Origin: Chloroflexota bacterium
GTDB lineage: Bacteria; Chloroflexota; Anaerolineae; Anaerolineales; RBG-16-64-43
NCBI GenBank assembly: GCA_026389925.1
Contig: JAPLGX010000171.1
Coordinates: forward strand, 1 to 37,551
Direction of reading: 5' to 3'
DNA: 37,551 bases
Shown: piece by piece, positions 15,164 through 22,755 of the stretch
Layout: each line of letters opens with the position of its first letter
Numbering within the stretch: position 1 is the stretch's first letter
Made by a program: the position numbers and the translations under genes
The notes under the pieces: generated by a model
What the model was told of the DNA's origin: nothing
Seen by the model: only the letters and a program-made list of their open reading frames with translations
The model's database searches: none

Positions 15164-15622
15164 TCAGGTCGTCTTTTCGTGGCCCAACGCGGTACCGCAG
15201 CGCGGGCAGAATTTGTCGCCCACCTGAACCGGCGCGCCGCAGGCGGGGCAATAGCCGGCTTTGCGCTTCACCCCGTTCGAGGCGGGCTGAGCGCGGCGAG
15301 CTGTGATTTCTGCTTCAAGCGCGGCGTCTCGGACTGCGAGGGGCGTGCCGCGCGCCTCATCCAGCCGCCGCAGCTGATCGGCACCCTGCGCCACCAACTC
15401 TTGCCGGCGCGCCGGATATTCATCCTCGGGGATTTTGCCCAGGGCGCGGTCGAAATCCAACTCGCGCAGCGTGTCGATCGTGCGCTCCAACTCCGCCTCC
15501 AGCGAGGAGACCCCGGCCGCGCGCCGCGGCGCGCCGGCCCTCTGCCCGAGCAGCGGCTGGACCAGGAAGATGACAACCAGGATGGTGACGGCCAGCGCCG
15601 TCAGCAGAGCGGCAGCGTCCAT
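15164..15622 (-). CDS. CcmI-like membrane-anchored zinc-ribbon protein
   Basis: A 152-residue protein. Residues 5-25 form an N-terminal membrane anchor (LLTALAVTILVVIFLVQPLL). A helical segment follows (TLRELDFDRALGKIPEDEY, residues 51-69, then PARRQELV) resembling the cytoplasmic helix of CcmI, which aids delivery of apocytochrome to the ligase. The C-terminus is a four-cysteine zinc ribbon (YCPACG...FCPRCG; C125, C128, C139, C142), not part of classical CcmI. It lacks the TPR domain of proteobacterial CcmI. The start overlaps the ccmG stop by one base (TAATG), so coupled translation is likely. The zinc ribbon and anchor are clear; the CcmI relationship is by motif and position. Confidence 0.8.
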   Translation of the reverse strand: MDAAALLTALAVTILVVIFLVQPLLGQRAGAPRRAAGVSSLEAELERTIDTLRELDFDRALGKIPEDEYPARRQELVAQGADQLRRLDEARGTPLAVRDAALEAEITARRAQPASNGVKRKAGYCPACGAPVQVGDKFCPRCGTALGHEKTT

Positions 15623-16173
15623 TAGGGTTTCACCAGCGGATCGAGGATGGATTGGAGCTCATTCATTTCGATCGGGCCGATCTTCACGCGTACGATCGTG
15701 CCCTGACGATCGACGAAGTAGGTTTCCGGAACGCCGCGGATGCGGAAGGCCTGCGAGACGCGGGTGCCGAGATCCGGTCCGTTGGGATAGGTAATGCCGA
15801 AGCGTTCGAGGTAGGCACGCGCCTCGGGCTCCGTGTCCACGTAGTCGACTCCCAGGAAAGACGCGCCCTGATCGCGGTATTTCTGCGAGCCGGCTTCGAG
15901 GGTGGCTGCTTCCTCCTCGCACGGCTTGCACCAAGAGGCCCAGAAGTTAACGACCACCACCTGGCCTTTAAGGTCGGCCAGGCGGATCGTTTCTCCGTCG
16001 AAGGTGGTCAGCGTGAAATCGGGGGCCGATCCGCGGGACACCGGGCCGGCTTGGGTGCGGTACAGACCAAAACCCACCAAGGCCAGCAGGGCGGCCAACC
16101 CGCCCCACAGCAGGAGGCGTCCGAAATTCCGCGCACGCGGCGCAGGGGGTGGAGTCGCGGGCGTGTCAGACAT
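15622..16173 (-). CDS. ccmG: Thiol-disulfide oxidoreductase CcmG/DsbE (TlpA-like)
   Basis: A 183-residue membrane-anchored thioredoxin-fold protein. The anchor is at about residues 19-38 (RLLLWGGLAALLALVGFGLY). The active site is WASWCKPCEEE (C82, C85) and the cis-Pro loop is GVPETYFVD (about 147-155). A short insertion around GVDYVDTEPEARAYLERFG is typical of the CcmG/TlpA group. It acts outside the membrane to keep apocytochrome CxxCH thiols reduced. It lies directly behind ccmH, three bases after that stop. CcmG and TlpA are hard to separate by sequence; the operon supports CcmG. Confidence 0.92.
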   Translation of the reverse strand: MSDTPATPPPAPRARNFGRLLLWGGLAALLALVGFGLYRTQAGPVSRGSAPDFTLTTFDGETIRLADLKGQVVVVNFWASWCKPCEEEAATLEAGSQKYRDQGASFLGVDYVDTEPEARAYLERFGITYPNGPDLGTRVSQAFRIRGVPETYFVDRQGTIVRVKIGPIEMNELQSILDPLVKP

Positions 16174-16176
16174 GTC

Positions 16177-16683
16177 TCAGTCTCGTCGGCGGAGTTCTTC
16201 TTCGATGCGGCGGGTGTAGTCGCCTTCGGCCGCAGGCGGCGGCGAGGCCACCGGCCCAGCAGCGCGCCGCCAGGTGCGCACGGCTCGATAGACAATGTAC
16301 GCCCCGACCACGAAGGCCAGCGGCGGCAACAGGTAGACCAGCAGGCTGAGCCCGCGGGACGGCGGCGCGGCGAGCACCCGCGCCCCATATTGCTCGACAA
16401 AGTAGTTCTTGATCTCCTGCTCGCTCCAGCCCGCGGTCAGTTTCTCGCGAATGGTCTGGCGCCACTGAGCGCAGGCCTGGGTCGGGCATACGTCCAGCGG
16501 CACATTCTCGCACACCGGACAGTAGAGCTGCTTGGCGACGGCGTTGACCTGGTCGTCGGAAGGCGTCGGCTCCTGTGCCCGGGCGGGCGAGGCCAGGGAA
16601 GTAAGGACGGAGGCCAAGGCGATCGCGAGGACGAAAAGAACCAGCGCGGCACGCGGCAGGGCGCAAGGGCGGTGATGAGTCAC
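16177..16683 (-). CDS. ccmH: Cytochrome c maturation protein CcmH
   Basis: A 168-residue protein with a signal peptide ending near ASPARAQ (about residue 37), the redox domain, and one C-terminal membrane helix (LSLLVYLLPPLAFVVGAYIV). The usual LRCxxC motif appears as LYCPVCEN (C55, C58), with two additional cysteines in LDVCPTQAC (C66, C71). The region IREKLTAGWSEQEIKNYFVE followed by QYGARVL is conserved in CcmH. GTG at 16683 was chosen because AAGAGAG precedes it and the signal peptide follows directly; the track's longer version adds a poor N-terminus. It begins 25 bases after ccmF. The protein supplies the thiol pair that cooperates with CcmG. Confidence 0.92.
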   Translation of the reverse strand: MTHHRPCALPRAALVLFVLAIALASVLTSLASPARAQEPTPSDDQVNAVAKQLYCPVCENVPLDVCPTQACAQWRQTIREKLTAGWSEQEIKNYFVEQYGARVLAAPPSRGLSLLVYLLPPLAFVVGAYIVYRAVRTWRRAAGPVASPPPAAEGDYTRRIEEELRRRD

Positions 16684-16708
16684 AGTCTCTCTTTTCCTTG
16701 GGGCCGTG

Positions 16709-18766
16709 TTACTTCGATTGAGGCACAAGCGCGCCAGCCGGCCCGCGGGCCGCAGCACGTGTTCGTTCGCGATCCGGCCAGGCGGCCACCAGCGTGCCCA
16801 AAATGAACACCAGCGACCCGGCCCACAGGAAATTGATCAGCGGGTTGAGATAGATCTTGAACGTTGCGCCGCTCGAACCAATGGGTTCCCATCCGACGAG
16901 CAGCACGTAAAAGTCGCCCTCCAGGCTGCTGTACACGCCGGGGATGGTCATGGGCTGCTGGGTGATGTAGTAGAAGTCGCGCCGCGGATAGAGTTCAGCC
17001 ACCTTCTGTCCGTCGCGGTAGACCGTCGTCACGGCGCGGGCGACCATGCGGTCGTCGGGCGCGTTGAACTCGGCCAGCGAGTCGTAAGTCATCACGTACT
17101 TTCCGAGCGTGATTTGCTGGCCTTCGGCCAGCGTGCCTTGCGTCTCCTGTTTAAAAAACTCGCTCCCGATGATGCCAATGGCCATCAACACCACACCCAG
17201 GTGAATGATGTACCCGCCATAGCGACGGCGGTTGCGTCTGGCCAGGTTCCACAACGCCACCGGAAGGGCTTCCTTGTTGATGCGCCGGCGCGCCAGCGCA
17301 CCGCGCCAGAATTCGTAGAGCGTCACCAACGTGACGAATGCAGCCAGCCAGAAGCCGAGCAGCGCCGCCGGGTTGTGCGTCCCGCTGAGCGCAAGACCCA
17401 GCGGCACGAGCAACGACCCCGCCAGCGGCCAGGCGATCAGCCGCCCCAGCGACCGCCCGGCGGTGCGGCCCCAGGCACTGAGTGGCGCAATGCCCATCAG
17501 CAGCAAGAGGCCCGCGAACATCGGCCCCGTGGTGCGCTCATAGAACGGCGGGCCGACGGTGACTTTCTGACCCGTGAACAGTTCCGAGATAAGCGGGAAG
17601 ATGACGCCCCAGAAACAGGCGACCAGGATGCTGACGAAGAGCAGGTTGTTCAGCAGGAACAGGCTCTCACGTGAGAGCAGCGAGGTGAGTTGGTTCTCAC
17701 CGCGCAGATCGTTCCAGCGCGAGAGCAAGAGCGCCAGCGAGGCCGCGAAGCTCAGCCCGATGAAGCCGAAGAACGCCGGGCCGATGGCCGACTGGGCGAA
17801 GGCATGCACTGAGGAGAGCACGCCTGAGCGCGTGAGGAAGGTGCCGAAGATGACCAGGCAGTAAGTGAGGATGACCAGCACCATGTTCCAGTGCTTGAGC
17901 ATGCCGCGCTTTTCCTGGATCATCACCGAGTGCAGGAAGGCCGTCCCCGTCAGCCACGGCATGAAGGCGGCGATTTCCACCGGGTCCCAGCCCCAGTAGC
18001 CTCCCCAGCCGAGCACGTCGTAGGCCCAGCGCCCGCCGAGCACCAGACCCATCGACAGGAAGAGCCAGGCAATGAGTGTCCAGCGCCGCGTCACGCGGAT
18101 CCACCGGTCATCGGTGCGGCGCGTGATGAGCGCGGCCATGCCGAAGGCATACGGTATGACGAAGCTGACAAAGCCCAGGTAAAGCATGGGCGGGTGGATG
18201 ATCATCCCGGGGTGGCGCAAGAGCGGGTTGAGCCCCTGCCCGTCGCCGGGTGTGAGCAGCACCGCGCCGCGCGGGGCGAACATGGCCTTGACCGTCTCGC
18301 CGGCCGGCGCGGCCCACAGCCGGGCAAAGGGGTTCTCAAAGAGGAGGATCAGGCTGAGAAAGAAAGCCAGCGTCACCAGAGCCACGACGATCACCCATGG
18401 CAGAAACTCGCGATCGCGGTCCCAGCGGCGCAGCCCAGCCGCCGAAGCAAAGGCCGCCATCAGCCACGACCAGAACAGCAGCGACCCGGCCTGACCGCCC
18501 CACAGGGCGGTCGCCTTGAGGTAGCCCGGCATGCTGCGGCTGGTCACCGAATAGACGAAGTCCACTTCGAAATGATTGGTCACCAGCAGGGCCACCAGGC
18601 ACAAGGCCGAGAGGGTCACCAGCGGCCAGGTCAGCAGCATCGCCTGGCGCGCACTGAGCACCCACGCCTCGCGCCGTGAGCGTGCGCCGTACAGCGCCGC
18701 GGCAATGCCGTAGATTGCAGCCAGCAGGGTAATGACCAGGACCGCAAAACCCAGATTCGCCAGCAT
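16709..18766 (-). CDS. ccmF: Cytochrome c haem lyase subunit CcmF
   Basis: A 685-residue polytopic membrane protein, the ligase component of System I. It has the signature ATALWGGQAGSLLFWSW (about residues 85-101), the haem-binding WWD domain GWGGYWGWDPVE (253-264), and the periplasmic His motif HPGMIIHPPMLYLG (about 185-198). A late periplasmic domain (residues of about 500-640, starting GGYIIHLGVVLMAIGIIGSE) precedes the final helix. Full length for the family. ATG at 18766 opens directly into the first membrane helix. It lies 127 bases after ccmE, with a 9-bp inverted repeat in the gap. Secure. Confidence 0.97.
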   Translation of the reverse strand: MLANLGFAVLVITLLAAIYGIAAALYGARSRREAWVLSARQAMLLTWPLVTLSALCLVALLVTNHFEVDFVYSVTSRSMPGYLKATALWGGQAGSLLFWSWLMAAFASAAGLRRWDRDREFLPWVIVVALVTLAFFLSLILLFENPFARLWAAPAGETVKAMFAPRGAVLLTPGDGQGLNPLLRHPGMIIHPPMLYLGFVSFVIPYAFGMAALITRRTDDRWIRVTRRWTLIAWLFLSMGLVLGGRWAYDVLGWGGYWGWDPVEIAAFMPWLTGTAFLHSVMIQEKRGMLKHWNMVLVILTYCLVIFGTFLTRSGVLSSVHAFAQSAIGPAFFGFIGLSFAASLALLLSRWNDLRGENQLTSLLSRESLFLLNNLLFVSILVACFWGVIFPLISELFTGQKVTVGPPFYERTTGPMFAGLLLLMGIAPLSAWGRTAGRSLGRLIAWPLAGSLLVPLGLALSGTHNPAALLGFWLAAFVTLVTLYEFWRGALARRRINKEALPVALWNLARRNRRRYGGYIIHLGVVLMAIGIIGSEFFKQETQGTLAEGQQITLGKYVMTYDSLAEFNAPDDRMVARAVTTVYRDGQKVAELYPRRDFYYITQQPMTIPGVYSSLEGDFYVLLVGWEPIGSSGATFKIYLNPLINFLWAGSLVFILGTLVAAWPDRERTRAAARGPAGALVPQSK

Positions 18767-18808
18767 GTGTTTCCTTTCTGCTTCAGGTCACCGGCCGGAG
18801 ACAACAAC

Positions 18809-18864
18809 ACTGGCGCGCCGGCTCGAGGACTTTCGCGCTCCCTCCTCTCGCTGGACGCGCCAGT
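18809..18864. other. 9-bp inverted repeat between ccmE and ccmF
   Basis: ACTGGCGCG (18809-18817) and CGCGCCAGT (18856-18864) are perfect inverted copies separated by 38 bases, in the 127-bp gap between ccmE and ccmF. There is no T-run. It might act as an intra-operon stem that sets relative expression. The significance is low in DNA this GC-rich. Confidence 0.3.
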
Positions 18865-18893
18865 CAATCGCGGGACGGCGCGTGCGCGCCGCG

Positions 18894-19421
18894 CTACCCC
18901 GACTGTTCCGGCAGCGCGGACTCGTAGCGGGCGGGGCACTTGAGCAGAACTTCATCCGCGTAGAAGATGCCATCCTCGCCCAGATGTCCGGTGAGAATGG
19001 CCTGCGCCTGGTCGCGCATCAGGTCCGGCTTGGGGCCGATGTAGACCACGGGCATGCGCGCCACGGTGGGATTCTTGACTGCCGCCTCGAGCGCCGCCGC
19101 CAGCCCGCCGGAAGCTTCGATCTGTTTCATGTCGCCTGGCACGTCGGCGATGGTGAAAGAAAGGGTCAGGCTTTGTGGATCGTAGGTGATCGTGTCGCCA
19201 ACGACCGCTCCCGATACCTTGACATTGCGGCTGCCCACGCTGGAGGCTTTGGCCTCCAATTCTTCAACCGTAAGGAAGTACTGCGCCGCTGCCTGCGTCG
19301 ACGAGATGATCAAGTAGCCAACCGCCGCCAGGATCAACAAACCGCCAACGACGAACTTCGTGCGCCCGCCCGAAGCAGGTCGGCCGTTCCCCCGCGGCGA
19401 ATCGTTGCGTGTCGCTTCCAT
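18894..19421 (-). CDS. ccmE: Haem chaperone CcmE, CxxxY type
   Basis: A 175-residue membrane-anchored haem chaperone. Residues 22-40 form the anchor (KFVVGGLLILAAVGYLIIS). The OB-fold domain runs from YFLTVEELEAK through VKVSGAVVGDTITYDP and VVYIGPKPDLMRDQAQAILTGHLGEDG to the C-terminus. The haem-attachment motif is normally HxxxY; here it is LLKCPARYES, i.e. C162-x3-Y166. A Cys in this position is known from Desulfovibrio and archaeal CcmE proteins. ATG at 19421 was chosen because GGAGGAG precedes it by nine bases; the track's GTG adds a charged stretch with no ribosome site. Secure family, notable variant. Confidence 0.95.
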   Translation of the reverse strand: MEATRNDSPRGNGRPASGGRTKFVVGGLLILAAVGYLIISSTQAAAQYFLTVEELEAKASSVGSRNVKVSGAVVGDTITYDPQSLTLSFTIADVPGDMKQIEASGGLAAALEAAVKNPTVARMPVVYIGPKPDLMRDQAQAILTGHLGEDGIFYADEVLLKCPARYESALPEQSG

Positions 19422-19536
19422 GAATCGATTCTCCTCCAATTCACGCTTCTTTCTCACCCGTGGACGATGGACGTCTCGCCCACTCCCGCGATTGAGAAAG
19501 CTCTTGCAAGCGTGACCCCATTCTCGCGGCTGGAGA

Positions 19537-19572
19537 TTAGGCGAGGATGAGAGTCCGGTTGGAATCGCCTAA
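19537..19572. other. Inverted repeat between the zinc-ribbon gene and ccmE
   Basis: TTAGGCGA (19537-19544) and TCGCCTAA (19565-19572) are perfect 8-bp inverted copies around a 20-base loop. They start five bases past the stop of the upstream zinc-ribbon gene. There is no T-run. It may trim or partly terminate that transcript before ccmE. Confidence 0.4.
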
Positions 19573-19576
19573 ACCA

Positions 19577-20473
19577 TTATTCGTTGCGTCGCAGTTGGGT
19601 CCCGCACATGCTGCAAAAGACGGCCTGGGCCTCGGCCCGCGCTCCACAGTTGTGACAGAACAGGCGCGCTCCGCCCTCCATGGCCGGCTTGTGTCGCAGC
19701 CGCCCCGGCCGCGCGTCGTCCTCTCCTTTGCGGCCGCGCACGAAAGAGACTACGGCCAGGGCCACGAGCGTAACCCCCAAGGCACCCAAACCCCATGGCC
19801 AGTAGGGCCAGGCCAGCAGCCGCTCGCCAAGCGAGGCCGGACGCGCGATCGGTTCGACCGGTTGCAGACGTTCGAAGCTCAGGCCGCTGCCCATTTTGTC
19901 GTAGGCCACTTCGACGACCTGCGTCTGACCGGTCGCCAGGCCGCCCAGCGTCGCGCCGAAGGTGGTCATGCCATCGCTTCCCAGCGTGCCGTTGCCCAGG
20001 GGCGGGGTCACGCTGATGCGCGTCGCCTGCGCGGGCTGCTGCACCTCGACCGCGAACTGGCCGACCGCATAATCGCCCGGCCAGGTGAAAACAAAGCGGT
20101 GGTCGCTGCCCTGCACTTGCAGCGCGGGATCGTAGTATTCGAGCTGCACCTCCCGCGCGCTGGTGGTGAAGGTAATCAGCGCCAGATCTCCCACCACCTG
20201 GCGCTGATAGGGCAGGCTGATCGGATCGAGATCGTCCTGGCGATAGGCAACGGCGCTTGGCTCGCCTGCGGCCGCTGGAATGCGGAACGTGAGGCCCACC
20301 GGCAAAACTTGCTCGGCGGGCAGTGCGGCGCGGTAGATCACCAGCACGCCCGGACGATCGTACTCGGGCCACAGGCTTACTTGCAGCCGGTCGAGGACGA
20401 CCGGTGATTGAGCCTGTACCACGAACGGGATAAGCAGGGCGAGGATGAGAAGGGGCACGAGCGATCGTTTCAT
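19577..20473 (-). CDS. Membrane protein with exported beta domain and cytoplasmic zinc ribbon
   Basis: A 298-residue protein of unknown function heading the ccm locus. A signal peptide spans about residues 1-22 (LVPLLILALLIPFVVQAQS). An exported beta-rich domain covers about 25-215, and a membrane helix 226-246 (WGLGALGVTLVALAVVSFV). The cytoplasmic tail ends in a four-cysteine zinc ribbon, FCHNCG...FCSMCG (C273, C276, C287, C290). ATG at 20473 is preferred over the track start because the signal peptide begins there and a strong promoter lies just upstream. The architecture, exported beta domain then helix then cytoplasmic tail, echoes the diheme lipoprotein of the same locus. A role in sensing or coupling haem delivery is speculation. 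Confidence 0.8.
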   Translation of the reverse strand: MKRSLVPLLILALLIPFVVQAQSPVVLDRLQVSLWPEYDRPGVLVIYRAALPAEQVLPVGLTFRIPAAAGEPSAVAYRQDDLDPISLPYQRQVVGDLALITFTTSAREVQLEYYDPALQVQGSDHRFVFTWPGDYAVGQFAVEVQQPAQATRISVTPPLGNGTLGSDGMTTFGATLGGLATGQTQVVEVAYDKMGSGLSFERLQPVEPIARPASLGERLLAWPYWPWGLGALGVTLVALAVVSFVRGRKGEDDARPGRLRHKPAMEGGARLFCHNCGARAEAQAVFCSMCGTQLRRNE

Positions 20474-20497
20474 GGCGTCATCAGACCTCTGGCTTCC

Positions 20498-20526
20498 CTT
20501 ATAACCTGTTTGACCGCCGCTGCCAA
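20498..20526 (-). promoter_or_regulatory. Promoter for the ccm locus
   Basis: On the minus strand TTGGCA (20526-20521, five of six) is 17 bases from TATAAG (20503-20498, five of six). Transcription would start about 18 bases before the zinc-ribbon gene's ATG. Confidence 0.75.
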
Positions 20527-20646
20527 GGTGTTTGTTCGCCGGTGCACGCACGCAGAGGCCTGGGACGGATTGATCTTGCGCTCCGCGCCGTGCATCCGCT
20601 TCCTCCGCGGGCATAGGCCGCAATGGGGAACGGCCCCGAAAGAGAA

Positions 20647-20652
20647 TATAAT
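20647..20652 (+). promoter_or_regulatory. Possible -10 box for the phosphoribosyltransferase operon
   Basis: A perfect TATAAT lies 70 bases before the phosphoribosyltransferase ATG. No convincing -35 was found at 16-18 bases upstream, so this is tentative. Confidence 0.45.
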
Positions 20653-20722
20653 CTTCGCGGTCCCCTGCCCTCGTCCTTTGGCACCGCCCTCACCTGTCCC
20701 TCAGGGGAACCAGGAGCGCCCG

Positions 20723-21277
20723 ATGAGCCCCACACGCGAGACCTATCCCGTCGACTTGGCCGGACTGCGGCGCGAGCTGCCCTTGTTTCAGGTTGCCCCG
20801 GGGCTGCGCATCGCCATTCTCAACATCCTGGGCGACACCGAACTCGTGCAGCGCTGCGCCGAGGAACTGGCGCGCCGCCTGCGGGGGTGTTCCTTCGACT
20901 TGCTTGTGACGGCTGAGGCCAAGAGCATTCCGCTGGCGCACGCGCTGTCGGTGGCCACCGGCAAGGGCTACGCCGTCCTGCGCAAGGTCTACAAACCCTA
21001 CATGGGCGAGAGCGTGCAGGCCGAGACGCATTCGATCACAACCGGCGCCTCGCAGACGCTGTACCTTGACGAGAAGGACCGCGCGTTGGTCGCGGGCAAG
21101 CGGGTGGTGCTGCTCGACGATGTGATCAGCACCGGTTCGACCCTGCAGGGAATGCGCATGGTGATGGACAAGGCGGGCGCCATCATTGCCGCGGAAGCGG
21201 CCATCTGCACCGAGGGCGAACGGGCGAAGTGGCAGGATATTGTCGCCCTCGCCCACTTGCCCTTGTTCACCGAGTAG
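20723..21277 (+). CDS. Purine phosphoribosyltransferase-like protein
   Basis: A 184-residue type I phosphoribosyltransferase. The PRPP-binding loop VVLLDDVISTGSTL (about residues 129-142) is intact, and the pyrophosphate-side segment FDLLVTAEAKSIPLAHALSV is typical of adenine/xanthine phosphoribosyltransferases. It would join a purine base to PRPP, making a nucleotide in a salvage reaction. ATG at 20723 was chosen: AGGAG lies seven bases upstream. The track ORF starts far upstream, opposite the ccm locus, and its extension is a shadow. It heads a plus-strand run with the sulfite-oxidase-like gene 62 bases downstream. Base specificity cannot be decided, so no symbol is given. Confidence 0.85.
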   Translation: MSPTRETYPVDLAGLRRELPLFQVAPGLRIAILNILGDTELVQRCAEELARRLRGCSFDLLVTAEAKSIPLAHALSVATGKGYAVLRKVYKPYMGESVQAETHSITTGASQTLYLDEKDRALVAGKRVVLLDDVISTGSTLQGMRMVMDKAGAIIAAEAAICTEGERAKWQDIVALAHLPLFTE

Positions 21278-21339
21278 CCTGCGCACGTCTATCGGTAGGT
21301 ATCGGCCGCGCGGCACGGCCAAGTGGAAGAGGTGGAGTG

Positions 21340-21978
21340 ATGAGCGAGAAGCCAATCGATCGGCGCCAGGCGCAAGAAGCCGTCCGGCGCGAAGGGCGTT
21401 TGCCCCCGGGGCAGGCGCTGACCCAGAAATTCCCCGTCCTGCACTACGGCCCGGTGCCGGCATTCAACCCGGCCACCTGGGACTTGCGCGTCTTCGGCGA
21501 GGTGGAGGAACCCAAACGCTGGACGTGGGAGGAGTTCAACCGGCTGCCGCGCACGCGGAGGGTCATGGATATTCATTGCGTCACGCGCTGGAGCAAATTC
21601 GACACCGAGTGGGAAGGTGTCTCACTCAAGGATATCGTCAAGCAGGGGATCATCCGTCCCAAACCCACGGCCCGCTTTCTCCTGCAGCACTGTGAATACG
21701 GGTTCACGGTCAATATCCCGCTGGAGGTTGCCCTTTCAGAAACCTTCCTGCTGGCCACGCACTTCGCCGGCCAGCCGCTCAGCCCGGATCATGGCTACCC
21801 GCTGCGCGGCATCGTCGGCTTCCTGCCTGGGCGCGAGGATCTTCAGACGCCGTACTTCTGGAAGGGCGGCAAATGGCTGCGCGGCCTCGAGTTCATGCGC
21901 GAAGACCGTCTCGGTTTCTGGGAAGAGGCCGGCTACCACAACCGCGCCGACGTGTGGAAAGAAGAACGATTCGCCTGA
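21340..21978 (+). CDS. Sulfite-oxidase-like molybdopterin oxidoreductase
   Basis: A 212-residue protein of the sulfite oxidase / MsrP(YedY) molybdopterin-binding fold. The motif MDIHCVTRWSKFDTEWEGV contains the Cys (C80) expected to bind molybdenum. LLQHCEYGFTVNIPLEVAL, HGYPLRGIVGF and KWLRGLEFM continue the fold to the C-terminus. There is no Tat or Sec signal and no dimerisation domain, so it appears to be a compact cytoplasmic member; the substrate is unknown. ATG at 21340 has GGTGGAG just upstream. An 8-bp hairpin covers its stop codon (21976-21997) before pcm. No molybdopterin synthesis genes are in the window. Confidence 0.88.
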   Translation: MSEKPIDRRQAQEAVRREGRLPPGQALTQKFPVLHYGPVPAFNPATWDLRVFGEVEEPKRWTWEEFNRLPRTRRVMDIHCVTRWSKFDTEWEGVSLKDIVKQGIIRPKPTARFLLQHCEYGFTVNIPLEVALSETFLLATHFAGQPLSPDHGYPLRGIVGFLPGREDLQTPYFWKGGKWLRGLEFMREDRLGFWEEAGYHNRADVWKEERFA

Positions 21979-21997
21979 GGCCGGCCGCGCGGCCTCA
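21976..21997. other. Hairpin spanning the molybdoenzyme stop codon
   Basis: TGAGGCCG (21976-21983) pairs with CGGCCTCA (21990-21997) around a six-base loop; the first three bases are the stop codon. It has no T-run. It may separate expression of the molybdoenzyme from pcm. Confidence 0.35.
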
Positions 21998-22023
21998 CGA
22001 GGCACCCCATTGCGGAGGCAGAT

Positions 22024-22755
22024 ATGCCGCCGCGCCTGCCAACCTGGCGCGCATTGAAGTGGCTGCGATCTTCTCCCGAGCCGCCCAAGCATGAAGCGGG
22101 CGACCCGTTCGCCGTGGCTCGCGCGCGTATGGTCGAGGAGCAAATTTCCGCGCGCGGCATACACGATGAGCGCGTGCTGGCCGCGCTGCGCACCGTTCCA
22201 CGCCACGCCTTCCTCCCCGAACATCTGCGCCAAGACGCCTACCTCGATACCCCACTGCCCATCGGCAGCCACCAGACCATATCGCAGCCCTACATCGTGG
22301 CGCTGATGACCGAGTTGCTGGGCTTGGATGGAGACGAACGCGTGCTCGAGGTGGGCACCGGCTCAGGCTATCAGGCGGCCGTGCTGAGCCTTCTCGCGCG
22401 CGAGGTGTTCACCATCGAACGCCGCGCCGAACTCGCCGCCCGTGCGCTCCAGGTGCTCGCCCGCTTGCACTGCGGCAACGTCGAGGTGGTTGTCGGCGAC
22501 GGGACCTGCGGCCTGGCGGCGCATGCGCCCTACCACGGGATTATTGTGACGGCGGCCGCGCCGCATGTGCCGCAGCCCTTGCTCGACCAACTCGCACCCG
22601 GAGGCACGCTGGTGCTGCCCGTGGGCGAGGCCAGTTCACAGGTGCTGGAGGTGTGGCGGCGAACGCCAGCTGGGCTCGAACGCGAAGAGGTGGCGCCGGT
22701 GGCATTCGTTCCGCTGATTGGCGAACACGGGTGGAGCGACGACGCATGGGGTTGA
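22024..22755 (+). CDS. pcm: Protein-L-isoaspartate O-methyltransferase
   Basis: A 243-residue SAM-dependent repair enzyme that methylates abnormal L-isoaspartyl residues in aged proteins. Motifs present are MVEEQISARGIHDERVLAAL, RHAFLPEHLRQDAYLD, LPIGSHQTISQPYIVALMTE, the SAM-binding LEVGTGSGYQAAVLS, and GDGTCGLAAHAPYHGIIVTA. Full length, with an N-terminal extension of about 30 residues. ATG at 22024 has GGAGG five bases upstream. Its last ten bases overlap the start of the downstream lipoprotein gene. Secure. Confidence 0.95.
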   Translation: MPPRLPTWRALKWLRSSPEPPKHEAGDPFAVARARMVEEQISARGIHDERVLAALRTVPRHAFLPEHLRQDAYLDTPLPIGSHQTISQPYIVALMTELLGLDGDERVLEVGTGSGYQAAVLSLLAREVFTIERRAELAARALQVLARLHCGNVEVVVGDGTCGLAAHAPYHGIIVTAAAPHVPQPLLDQLAPGGTLVLPVGEASSQVLEVWRRTPAGLEREEVAPVAFVPLIGEHGWSDDAWG

